Shown here piece by piece: positions 1-4,796 of a stretch of DNA of 5,901 bases. The stretch's first letter is position 1. Each line of letters starts with the position of its first letter. This DNA is from Nitrososphaerota archaeon (GTDB lineage: Archaea; Thermoproteota; Nitrososphaeria; Nitrososphaerales; UBA183). The stretch lies in assembly GCA_029785625.1 (NCBI GenBank), contig JAFLZI010000031.1:1-5901 (forward strand), in the 5' to 3' direction. Below the pieces are notes generated by a model. That model saw nothing but the letters and a program-made list of their open reading frames with translations, had not been told where the DNA came from and made no database searches. A program made the translations under genes and the position numbers.

Positions 1-37
1 CGCCTATCTTGCCGGCCCCTATGACCGCGACTATCAA
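1..37 (-). CDS. N-terminal fragment of a Rossmann-fold, nucleotide-binding protein (cut by window edge)
   Basis: Reading the minus strand from a TTG at 37-35 gives M-I-V-A-V-I-G-A-G-K-I-G before the window ends. This is a beta strand followed by the GxGxxG dinucleotide-binding turn found at the very N-terminus of NAD(P)-dependent Rossmann enzymes such as pyrroline-5-carboxylate reductase, F420-dependent NADP reductase or 6-phosphogluconate dehydrogenase-like proteins. Only 12 residues are visible, so the enzyme cannot be named. Upstream in the same frame there is no ATG, GTG or TTG before a TGA at 79-77, so TTG at 37 is the only plausible start. A weak AT-rich stretch at 62-69 lies about 29 bp upstream, which would fit a leaderless transcript. 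The gene is divergent from the ESCRT-III gene at 207. Confidence 0.5.
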   Translation of the reverse strand, partial: MIVAVIGAGKIG

Positions 38-87
38 GGTGCTCTGCCGCTCGGGTCTCGGGTTACTAACTTGCCATCATCGCGAGA

Positions 88-105
88 CGCCCGCTTGAGC
101 AGGCG
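88..105. repeat. Imperfect inverted repeat in the divergent intergenic region
   Basis: Positions 88-95 (CGCCCGCT) and 98-105 (AGCAGGCG) pair with one mismatch around a tiny loop. It sits between the left-edge Rossmann gene and the ESCRT-III gene. It may be an operator or chance in GC-rich DNA; nothing else supports a function. Confidence 0.3.
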
Positions 106-132
106 GAACCGAAGGAAGGGCGCGTCGTCGCG

Positions 133-145
133 GAGATACTATCTC
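133..145. promoter_or_regulatory. Perfect odd palindrome, possible operator upstream of the ESCRT-III gene
   Basis: GAGATA-C-TATCTC is a perfect two-fold symmetric 13-mer with a single central base. It lies about 62-74 bp upstream of the TTG at 207, just before an AT-rich stretch (156-164) that could hold the TATA box. Dimeric winged-helix regulators of archaea commonly bind such sites, but no protein is linked to this one. The assignment rests on symmetry and position only. Confidence 0.3.
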
Positions 146-155
146 GTAGGCGTCG

Positions 156-203
156 CAATTTTCAAGCAACTGGGAAAAGAAGAGGTCCACGAGCATTGGA
201 GAG
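156..203 (+). promoter_or_regulatory. Possible promoter and ribosome binding site of the ESCRT-III gene
   Basis: The AT-rich stretch at 156-164 (GCAATTTTC) is the best TATA-like candidate in an otherwise GC-rich intergenic region. Transcription from it would begin near 185 and give a leader of about 20 nt. GGAGAG at 198-203 lies three bases before the TTG at 207 and resembles a Shine-Dalgarno sequence. This would be the only gene here with a clear one, and it supports TTG 207 as the start. The TATA call is weak. Confidence 0.35.
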
Positions 204-206
204 AAG

Positions 207-794
207 TTGAGGACGGCTTTCAACAACCCAGGGCCCCTGAAGCCCCGCCTCGATGCCCTGGTCCGCCAGATTCATGTCGTGATGGCGAAGCTGGACGGGT
301 CTATGGCAAAGATCCGCGAGAGGGACGCGCAGCTGTTCGCCAAGACGGTCTCCTCAATCCAGAAACACGAGAGCCAGAGGGCCTCTATGTTCGCCAACGA
401 GCTCGCGGAGGTCAGGAAGGTGGGGAAGATGGTAACCCAGTCAAGGCTGGCGCTCGAGCAGATAGTCCTTAGGCTCAACACGATAACCGAGATGGGCGAC
501 ATAGTCTCTACCCTCGCGCCCGCGACATCGATAATCAGGAACATCAAGCAGGACATAGTCGGGGTGATGCCGGACGCAGAGGGTGAGATGGGGGAGGTCT
601 CGAGCCTGCTCAGCGGGATACTCGTAGACGCCGGGTCGATTGGCGGCTACACCATGAACTTCGAGACTGCCAACGAGGAGGCAGAGCGGGCGCTCTCCGA
701 GGCGGCCGCAGTTGCGGAGAGCAGGATGAAGGAGAGGTTCCCTGACATCCCAGAGTCGGTAGGCCTAGCTGAGGACTCGCTAGAGGCAGCCTGA
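207..794 (+). CDS. cdvB: CdvB-type ESCRT-III (Snf7 family) protein, short paralogue
   Basis: This 195-residue protein is a homologue of eukaryotic ESCRT-III and archaeal CdvB. CdvB assembles into membrane-remodelling filaments at the division site and is disassembled by the ATPase CdvC (Vps4). Seen in the sequence: a basic, helical N-terminal part (residues 10-50), a long helical hairpin core in which LALEQIVLRLNTITEMGDIV (81-100) and the following LAPATSIIRNIK (103-114) match the conserved Snf7/CdvB core, an acidic helix around 124-140, and a final helix with EEAERAL (157-163) ending in RFPDIP. The protein stops soon after, at residue 195. It therefore lacks the extra C-terminal winged-helix or MIM2 segment that lets full-length CdvB bind CdvA and CdvC, so it resembles the short CdvB1/CdvB2-like paralogues. 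The start is TTG at 207, preceded by GGAGAG. A zinc-ribbon/RDD membrane protein gene follows 48 bp downstream on the same strand. The family call is firm; the exact paralogue class and a role in division rather than other membrane remodelling are inferred. Confidence 0.85.
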   Translation: MRTAFNNPGPLKPRLDALVRQIHVVMAKLDGSMAKIRERDAQLFAKTVSSIQKHESQRASMFANELAEVRKVGKMVTQSRLALEQIVLRLNTITEMGDIVSTLAPATSIIRNIKQDIVGVMPDAEGEMGEVSSLLSGILVDAGSIGGYTMNFETANEEAERALSEAAAVAESRMKERFPDIPESVGLAEDSLEAA

Positions 795-800
795 GGCCAC

Positions 801-816
801 CGTACAAGATATAGCC
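801..816 (+). promoter_or_regulatory. TATA-like box before the zinc-ribbon/RDD gene
   Basis: AAGATATAG at 806-814 is the only AT-rich stretch in the 48-bp gap after the ESCRT-III gene. Its centre is about 33 bp before the TTG at 843, which suits a short or absent leader. The gene may have its own promoter, be co-transcribed with the upstream gene, or both. Confidence 0.35.
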
Positions 817-842
817 AGAGCCTCCAACCGGGAGCGGGCGCG

Positions 843-1424
843 TTGGCCTTCTGCACAAAGTGCGGGGCGCAGATTCCGGACGGGTCTACGTTTTGCCCCT
901 CCTGCGGGGTGCCGACTCAGGGGGCCGCCTCTGCCCCAGGGGGGTCCCCGTCACCATCCCCTGCCACTGGGCTGAGCGCCCTGATGGCGGAGCGGACCGC
1001 CCAGGAGTACTGGCTCAAGAGGCTGGTCGCGTTCGTGGTCGATGCGATAATCGTCTACCTGGTAGTCGGCATCATTGTGGCTGCCGCTGCCCTCCCTGCG
1101 TACTTCACTAGTCTCTTCGTCCCTGGGGCTACCGCAAACGTGTCCTTCTTCGGCGGGTTCTTCGCGGCCATAGCGAACCTCCTCTTCGTGCTCTACTTCA
1201 CGGTGGCCGAGGCGGAGTACGGGAAGACGGTGGGGAAGCACTTCATGGGGCTGCACGTGCAGACCGACTCTGGACAGAGGCCCAACATGGGGACGTCCCT
1301 GCTCAGGAACGTCAGCAAAATCTACTGGGTCCTCCTCCTGCTCGACGTGGTCGTCGGCCTGGCACTCGACGTGGGGTACACGAAGAAGTTCAGCGACAAG
1401 TACCTCGGGACCAGGGTAGTCTAG
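843..1424 (+). CDS. Membrane protein with N-terminal zinc ribbon and RDD domain
   Basis: The 193-residue product starts with a treble-cysteine-pair zinc ribbon (C4-x2-C7, C18-x2-C21, CTKCG and CPSCG). A low-complexity Gly/Ser/Pro/Ala linker (about 26-42) follows, then an RDD-family membrane domain. The RDD signature is recognisable from R60 and D67 in the first membrane segment (about 61-86) through a second segment (about 104-121), the amphipathic GKTVGKHFMGLHV stretch (127-139), a third hydrophobic segment (about 160-176) and a terminal D-K-Y-L-G-T. RDD proteins are poorly characterised; some have been linked to ion transport. A zinc ribbon fused to an RDD domain is a recurrent architecture in archaea and bacteria. 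The start is TTG at 843, which places the first cysteine pair right at the N-terminus. The gene lies 48 bp behind the ESCRT-III gene on the same strand, so a role at the membrane beside that protein is possible but unproven. Confidence 0.85.
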   Translation: MAFCTKCGAQIPDGSTFCPSCGVPTQGAASAPGGSPSPSPATGLSALMAERTAQEYWLKRLVAFVVDAIIVYLVVGIIVAAAALPAYFTSLFVPGATANVSFFGGFFAAIANLLFVLYFTVAEAEYGKTVGKHFMGLHVQTDSGQRPNMGTSLLRNVSKIYWVLLLLDVVVGLALDVGYTKKFSDKYLGTRVV

Positions 1425-1432
1425 CTTTTTTC
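1425..1432 (+). terminator. T-run, possible archaeal terminator (or promoter element of the next gene)
   Basis: The stop codon of the zinc-ribbon/RDD gene is followed at once by CTTTTTTC, the longest T-run in the GC-rich window. Intrinsic termination in archaea relies on T-rich non-template tracts without needing a hairpin, so this is a reasonable terminator. Its centre is also about 28 bp before the GTG of the methyltransferase gene, the spacing expected of a TATA element, although T6 is a poor TATA match. Confidence 0.45.
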
Positions 1433-1455
1433 CACCCTCGCCGCGCCTGAAGCGC

Positions 1456-2247
1456 GTGGACTGGGCGGAGAAGGTCTTCGTTCGGAACGCCAGGCTCTAC
1501 GAACTCGTCCTGGAGGGGATGTGGGAGAGGGGCGAGGAGGATGCCGTGGCGATATCATCCCTCCTCTCTGAGAGGGGGTTCGGAGGGTGCAGGGTGCTCG
1601 ACGTCCCCTGCGGGATAGGGAGGGTGGCGATACCACTAGCGAGGCTGGGCTTCGACCTGACAGGTGTCGACATCTCCCCGTACCTGGTGGGGGCCGCAAA
1701 GCGGAGGGCAAAGTCAGAGGCGGGCGCGGGGAGGGCGAAGTTCGTCGTAGGGAACATGCTCGACCTCACCTCAAGGTTCGAGGAGGAGAGCTTTGATGTG
1801 GTGCTTAACGTCTTCACCAGCATCGGGTACGGTTCAGAGGAGGAAGACCTGAAGTTCTTCAGGGAGGCTCGGGACGTGACGAGGAAGGGAGGCGCCCTGG
1901 TCATCTCCGGGCTGAGGAACAGGGACTACATCGCGCGAAACCCCTCCCAGAACGTCTATGAAGAGAGCAAGCGGCTGCTGGTCCTCGATACATACGCCTT
2001 CGATGAAGGGAGGTCGCGCGAGAAGGGGTTGTGGCGGCTCTACCTCAAGGCGGCCAGGGCAGGCGGGGAGCTGCTCAAGTTCGCGGGCGAATTCCCCATC
2101 GACATCAGGGTCTACTCACCGCACGAGCTCGTCCCGAGGCTCGAAGCGACAGGCTGGAGCGTCCAAGGGACCTACGATTCCTTCACGACCCGCGGCCAGG
2201 CGGTACCTGAGAGCCCGGTCTACGCGGTCTTCGCCAGGGCGGTCTGA
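1456..2247 (+). CDS. Class I SAM-dependent methyltransferase, substrate unknown
   Basis: The 263-residue protein is a Rossmann-fold methyltransferase. Motif I is VLDVPCGIGRV (47-57), the glycine-rich loop that binds S-adenosylmethionine. The acidic residue closing strand 2 is D72 in GVDIS, and motif II/III is FDVVLNVFTSIGY (113-125). An LVISGLRNRD stretch (148-157) follows at strand 5. The C-terminal part has the SPHELVPRLEATGW (221-234) pattern typical of the Methyltransf_11/25 group, where a final helix and strands complete the fold. Many relatives methylate small molecules, but nothing here identifies the acceptor. The start is GTG at 1456; the only other upstream triplet in frame that might serve is a CTG at 1447, and the motif spacing does not need it. 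The last 28 bases overlap the convergent GIY-YIG gene. Confidence 0.85.
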   Translation: MDWAEKVFVRNARLYELVLEGMWERGEEDAVAISSLLSERGFGGCRVLDVPCGIGRVAIPLARLGFDLTGVDISPYLVGAAKRRAKSEAGAGRAKFVVGNMLDLTSRFEEESFDVVLNVFTSIGYGSEEEDLKFFREARDVTRKGGALVISGLRNRDYIARNPSQNVYEESKRLLVLDTYAFDEGRSREKGLWRLYLKAARAGGELLKFAGEFPIDIRVYSPHELVPRLEATGWSVQGTYDSFTTRGQAVPESPVYAVFARAV

Positions 2248-2483
2248 GCTACGAGCAGGAGCTTCTCCTTCCTGGCCATCGCCTTGATCGCGATCTCCCT
2301 CCTGAGAGCCTCCGACCTGCTACCCTGCTCCTCCATGTAGACAAGGACCACCGGGCGCCGCGAGCGAGTGAACCTGCTACCCCTTCCGGAGCTGTGCTCC
2401 TTCAGCCGCCTCTCCATGTCTCTGGTCGAACCTGTGTATAGCTCGCCCGTCCTGCACCTGAGCATGTAGACTACCCAGCCCAA
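2220..2483 (-). CDS. Small GIY-YIG domain nuclease-like protein (YhbQ/UPF0213 type)
   Basis: At 87 residues this is essentially a single GIY-YIG domain. Seen in order: VVYMLRC (4-10), which takes the place of the GIY strand; LYTGST (15-20), the YIG counterpart; RDMERRLKEH (21-30) with the conserved arginine; SGRGSRFTRSRRPV (32-45); and EALRREIAIK (58-67), where E63 fits the metal-binding glutamate. This pattern and length match the stand-alone YhbQ/UPF0213 family, found as isolated genes in bacteria and archaea. The family is usually annotated as endonuclease-like, with a proposed role in DNA repair; the physiological role is not settled. The start is TTG at 2483-2481, 29 bp from the centre of a TATA box it shares with the divergent gene at 2541. 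The 3' end overlaps the convergent methyltransferase gene. There is no sign that it is a homing endonuclease. Confidence 0.85.
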   Translation of the reverse strand: MGWVVYMLRCRTGELYTGSTRDMERRLKEHSSGRGSRFTRSRRPVVLVYMEEQGSRSEALRREIAIKAMARKEKLLLVAQTALAKTA

Positions 2484-2503
2484 CCTATCCTCTCGAGGGT
2501 CGC

Positions 2504-2516
2504 AAAGGTATAAAGG
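2504..2516. promoter_or_regulatory. TATA box shared by two divergent genes
   Basis: AAAGGTATAAAGG contains TATAAAG at 2509-2515, which reads CTTTATA on the minus strand; either orientation is a good archaeal TATA box. Its centre (2512) is exactly 29 bp from the ATG at 2541 on the plus strand and 29 bp from the TTG at 2483 on the minus strand. Both distances fit leaderless transcription. The plus orientation has the more purine- and A-rich upstream flank (GCAAAGG), resembling a BRE element, so it may be the stronger direction. Confidence 0.6.
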
Positions 2517-2540
2517 GAGAGCGGAGCGCTATCTACAACC

Positions 2541-2702
2541 ATGCCCGCCTCCGACTCCAAGGAGATGAAGTGCCCGCGGTGCGGAAGGGCCTCGCTCAAG
2601 CGCAAGGAGAACGGGGTCGTCTGCAGCTTCTGCGGCAGTGTTCTCTCGCCAGGAGAGGAGGCGAGGTTCAGGCTCTACGAGCTCCTCAAGCAGCCTTCCT
2701 GA
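2541..2702 (+). CDS. Small zinc-ribbon protein (53 residues)
   Basis: An ATG at 2541 opens a 53-codon frame ending in TGA at 2700-2702. The product has two cysteine pairs, C11-x2-C14 (KCPRCG) and C28-x2-C31 (CSFCG), separated by 13 residues. This is a classic zinc-ribbon knuckle spacing. A short charged helix (about 39-50, EEARFRLYELLK) follows. Beyond a zinc-ribbon fold I do not recognise a family; such mini-proteins in archaea are often associated with transcription, translation or RNA, but that is only a general tendency. A strong TATA box centred 29 bp upstream supports a leaderless mRNA and makes the ORF credible despite its size. The last 17 bases overlap the convergent CoA-binding gene. 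Confidence 0.75.
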   Translation: MPASDSKEMKCPRCGRASLKRKENGVVCSFCGSVLSPGEEARFRLYELLKQPS

Positions 2703-3126
2703 CGTAGATCTGGTGGATCGTCCTCATGCAGGCATCCATGACGTATTTCACACCAGCGGCCTCGAGTATGCGCCTCGCCTCCTCGCTGTCGAGGCCCTGC
2801 TGCGCCCAGAATACAGGCACCTTGCCATAGCGGCCTTTCATCTCGACAACCTGCCTTGCGACCTCGGGAAGGCTCTCGCTCGGCCTGAAGACCTCCACCA
2901 CGTCAACCGCCCTCCCGAGCTCTTGGGGCAGGTCCAGGAGGCTGGGGTAAGACTTCTCCCCCAGTATCTCGTCAGCCGAGGGGTTGACCGGGACGATACG
3001 ATAGCCTCTCTCCTTGAGGTAGCGGGGCACGGAGTTCGCCTCCTTCTCGGGATTTCTCGAGGCCCCGACCACGGCGATGGTCTTCGCCCTTGCGAGAAGC
3101 TCCACCGGCGACGCGTCGGTCTTCAT
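2686..3126 (-). CDS. CoA-binding domain protein (YccU family)
   Basis: The 146-residue product is a stand-alone CoA-binding Rossmann domain of the CoA_binding_2/YccU type, related to the CoA-binding domain of succinyl-CoA synthetase alpha subunits. Seen: AKTIAVVGASRNPEK (14-28) with the glycine turn, YRIVPVNPS (42-50) for strand 2 and the following loop, the EILGEKSYPSLLDLP segment (53-67), VDVVEVFRP (74-82), and the C-terminal VFWAQQG (105-111) and VMDACMRTIH (129-138) block. In family members the last block reads close to DRCMKIEH, so it is well conserved here. The function is unproven in any organism; CoA binding has been reported for relatives. It is the second gene of an operon with the DRG GTPase: ATG at 3126 lies 5 nt after that gene's stop. 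A GTG at 3135-3133, in frame and overlapping the stop as GTGA, would add three residues and is an alternative start. Confidence 0.85.
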   Translation of the reverse strand: MKTDASPVELLARAKTIAVVGASRNPEKEANSVPRYLKERGYRIVPVNPSADEILGEKSYPSLLDLPQELGRAVDVVEVFRPSESLPEVARQVVEMKGRYGKVPVFWAQQGLDSEEARRILEAAGVKYVMDACMRTIHQIYVRKAA

Positions 3127-3131
3127 CGATG

Positions 3132-4229
3132 TCACTTTGTGACCAGGGTAAGGACGTCTTCGTCCATGAGCTTGTGGTTTATCCCGACCCTCTGCCCCTC
3201 GAACTTCACGCTCTTTCCCCATATTAGGGCGTACCTGAAGTCGTCCTTTATCTTCCTGTGGACCTTGTCGCAGATCTGGAGGACGGTGGAGCCGTTCCTG
3301 ACTATCATCGGCTCCTTGTAGTCCGTCTCCCCGGATCTCCGCCTCATGTAGATGCGTATGAAGTCAAGCCTCTTGTACATCTCCTGCTTGAGCGCTTCGA
3401 TGTTGAGGTTGCTCTCCGCCGAGATGGGCACGAACCTCATCGGGAGCTTCGCCGTGACCTCGTTGATGAACCCCGCGTTCACCAGGTCTATCTTGTTCAT
3501 GACCGTCAGCGAGGGGATGTACGCCCTGCTGCCGAGTACAGCGTCGATGAGCTGCTCGTCGCTGACGTCCTGACGGATGACGACGCGGGCGCTGTTCATC
3601 CCGTAGACCCTAAGGATGTCCTTGACCGTCTCCACCGACGTCTTGGTGAGCCTGACCATCGGGGCCACGGATATCCCTCCGGTAGTCGTCGTCTCTATTA
3701 CGAGGTTGGGGGGCTCTTCGTCTACCCTTATCCCCGTGAGCCTGAGTTCTTTCTCGAGGAGGGACCTCGCCTCTGGTTGGAAGACGTCGATTACGAACAT
3801 CACGAGGTCTGCGTTCCGGGCGACCGCGAGCACCCTCTTCCCCAGACCCTTGCCAGAGGATGCGCCCTGTATGATGCCCGGGAGGTCGAGGACCTGTATC
3901 CGCGCTCCTTTGTACTCCAGGACTCCGGGGACTACGTCGAGTGTGGTGAACTGGTAGGCCGCCACCTTTGACTTCGCGTTCGTGAGCATGTTGAGGAGCG
4001 TGGACTTACCCACGCTCGGGAGTCCGATGAGGACGACCGTGGCGTCCCCTGACTTCTTCACGTCGTACCCCTGGGCGCTGCCCGACCTCCTGGACTGCTG
4101 CTCCTCCTGGTCCATCTTGAGCTTGGCGAGCTTCGCCCTGAGTATCCCGATGTGGCGCTCCGTGTGTTTGTTGACCTGCGTCTTGAGAAGGTCCTCCTCT
4201 ATCTTCTTGATCTTCTCGGGGACGCCCAA
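3132..4229 (-). CDS. drg: DRG-family GTPase (OBG-type G domain plus TGS domain)
   Basis: This 365-residue protein matches the archaeal/eukaryotic DRG (developmentally regulated GTP-binding, Rbg) family in length and layout. An N-terminal helical region (1-40, EKIKKIEEDLLKTQVNKHTE and the ILRAKLAKL stretch) precedes the G domain, with G1 GLPSVGKST (69-77), G2 FTTLD (94-98), G3 DLPG (115-118), G4 NKID (245-248) and G5 SAE (270-272). A lysine-rich helical insertion lies between G3 and G4, and a C-terminal TGS domain covers about 295-365. DRG proteins bind ribosomes and are linked to translation. I chose TTG at 4229 because it gives MGVPEKIKKIEEDLL, which aligns with family N-termini; the open frame continues upstream to 4391 but that part has no family character and crosses the promoter. 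The CoA-binding gene follows in the same operon. Confidence 0.9.
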   Translation of the reverse strand: MGVPEKIKKIEEDLLKTQVNKHTERHIGILRAKLAKLKMDQEEQQSRRSGSAQGYDVKKSGDATVVLIGLPSVGKSTLLNMLTNAKSKVAAYQFTTLDVVPGVLEYKGARIQVLDLPGIIQGASSGKGLGKRVLAVARNADLVMFVIDVFQPEARSLLEKELRLTGIRVDEEPPNLVIETTTTGGISVAPMVRLTKTSVETVKDILRVYGMNSARVVIRQDVSDEQLIDAVLGSRAYIPSLTVMNKIDLVNAGFINEVTAKLPMRFVPISAESNLNIEALKQEMYKRLDFIRIYMRRRSGETDYKEPMIVRNGSTVLQICDKVHRKIKDDFRYALIWGKSVKFEGQRVGINHKLMDEDVLTLVTK

Positions 4230-4267
4230 CCTAAGCTTCGCCTTCTGGAGGCGGAGAGGGACGGAGT

Positions 4268-4278
4268 GACTTAAAGCT
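4268..4278. promoter_or_regulatory. Palindromic TATA-like box between divergent DRG and zinc-ribbon genes
   Basis: CTTAAAG at 4270-4276 reads CTTTAAG on the other strand and is the AT-rich core between the two start codons. Its centre is 30 bp before the ATG at 4303 (plus), fitting a leaderless mRNA, and 44 bp before the TTG at 4229 (minus), fitting a leader of about 18 nt. That leader would carry a weak purine-rich stretch (AGAAGGCGAAG) before the start. Confidence 0.5.
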
Positions 4279-4302
4279 TCGAGGCGTTGACGCCGGCTCC
4301 CC

Positions 4303-4461
4303 ATGAACTGCGAAAGGTGTCGCGCCGGCCAGATGGTCGAGTACGAGAGGAAGGTCCTCGCAGGAGGAAAGGCGGCCACCCTCACGGGCAAGAAGTGCGA
4401 CAGGTGCGGCTACACGCAGCTCGACAGCGACGACGACGTCTGGTCTGCCGTCGGGCTATAG
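4303..4461 (+). CDS. Small zinc-ribbon protein (52 residues)
   Basis: ATG at 4303 opens a 52-codon frame ending in TAG at 4459-4461. Cysteine pairs C3-x2-C6 (CERC) and C32-x2-C35 (CDRCG) are 25 residues apart, joined by a basic, strand-forming segment (MVEYERKVL, then GGKAATLTGKK). An acidic tail with DSDDD (41-45) ends the protein. This is the outline of a zinc ribbon, and the CxRCGY ending of the second knuckle resembles those in archaeal RNA-polymerase- and ribosome-associated ribbons, but I cannot name a family. The start lies 30 bp from a TATA-like box shared with the divergent DRG gene. The coding frame is in the same GC-rich style as its neighbours and its length is typical of archaeal mini zinc-ribbon proteins. 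It is not a fragment of the DRG frame on the opposite strand, whose real start lies at 4229. Confidence 0.75.
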   Translation: MNCERCRAGQMVEYERKVLAGGKAATLTGKKCDRCGYTQLDSDDDVWSAVGL

Positions 4462-4474
4462 GAAGAGCACGACC

Positions 4475-4488
4475 AAAAACTCATTAAT
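4475..4488 (+). promoter_or_regulatory. TATA-like box before the 94-residue gene
   Basis: CAAAAACTCATTAAT is the only AT-rich stretch between the zinc-ribbon gene (ends 4461) and the GTG at 4510. The ATTAAT at 4483-4488 lies about 25 bp before the start, which fits a leaderless transcript with an A-rich BRE-like flank upstream. Confidence 0.5.
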
Positions 4489-4509
4489 CGACCGCGCCCC
4501 CTGAGGCTC

Positions 4510-4794
4510 GTGGGAAAGAGAGCCTTCACCGTCGACACGGGCAAGGAGAAGGTCGAGGTTGAGGGGACAGACTACCAGAAGGTCGCGGTGAAGTACCTGA
4601 TGAAGCGCAGGCGTTCTCTGCTGTTCAGCAAGGACCCGGTCAAAGTTGAGAGGCTCTGGGAGGACCTCCCCAAAGAGGTCAAGGTGGTCGGCGCCCAGAT
4701 GACCAAGACCTACGGCGTCGAGTGGGAGAAGGTCGGGACGAGAGAGTTCGCCGGGGCCAGGTTCACCTTCGAGCTTGAAGAGAAGCAGGCATAG
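4510..4794 (+). CDS. Unrecognised 94-residue protein, first gene of a two-gene unit
   Basis: I do not recognise this protein. It is small, soluble-looking and highly charged, with no cysteine, signal peptide or membrane segment. The predicted order is a short N-terminal beta hairpin (RAFTVDTGKEKVEVEG, 4-19), an amphipathic basic helix (YQKVAVKYLMKRRRS, 22-36), a second helix (KVERLWEDLP, 45-54), and two C-terminal strands (KEVKVVGA, 55-62, and FAGARFTFELE, 80-90). The basic cluster KRRR (32-35) could contact nucleic acid, but that is a guess. GTG at 4510 is favoured because a TATA-like box lies about 25 bp upstream. The TAG stop is only two bases before the TTG of the HExxH gene, so the two are almost certainly co-transcribed and translationally coupled. 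Confidence 0.75.
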   Translation: MGKRAFTVDTGKEKVEVEGTDYQKVAVKYLMKRRRSLLFSKDPVKVERLWEDLPKEVKVVGAQMTKTYGVEWEKVGTREFAGARFTFELEEKQA

Positions 4795-4796
4795 CA

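Noticed and set aside
71..472. An open frame of 133 codons on the plus strand overlapping the start of the ESCRT-III gene
   Set aside because: The translation is Arg/Gly/Pro/Glu-rich low-complexity text with no domain, and most of it is the frame-shifted shadow of the well-supported ESCRT-III gene.
2220..2483. GIY-YIG gene as a homing endonuclease or mobile element
   Set aside because: It is a single small domain of the YhbQ type with no DNA-binding extension, intron, intein or flanking repeats.
3127..3222. N-terminal extension of the CoA-binding protein to 3222
   Set aside because: The added residues are the frame-shifted end of the DRG gene; the domain begins a few residues after ATG 3126. 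Only the GTG at 3135 remains a realistic alternative.
2638..3321. A 227-codon plus-strand frame opposite the CoA-binding gene
   Set aside because: It is antisense to two conserved genes (CoA-binding protein and the DRG TGS domain), has no recognisable domain, and arises from codon bias in GC-rich DNA.
3258..3971. A 237-codon plus-strand frame opposite the DRG gene
   Set aside because: It is the antisense shadow of the GTPase; the minus strand carries all five G motifs and the TGS domain.
4230..4391. N-terminal extension of the DRG GTPase to the first possible start at 4391
   Set aside because: The extra 54 residues have no family similarity, would make the protein longer than the usual 365 or so residues, and cross both the promoter box and the divergent zinc-ribbon gene.
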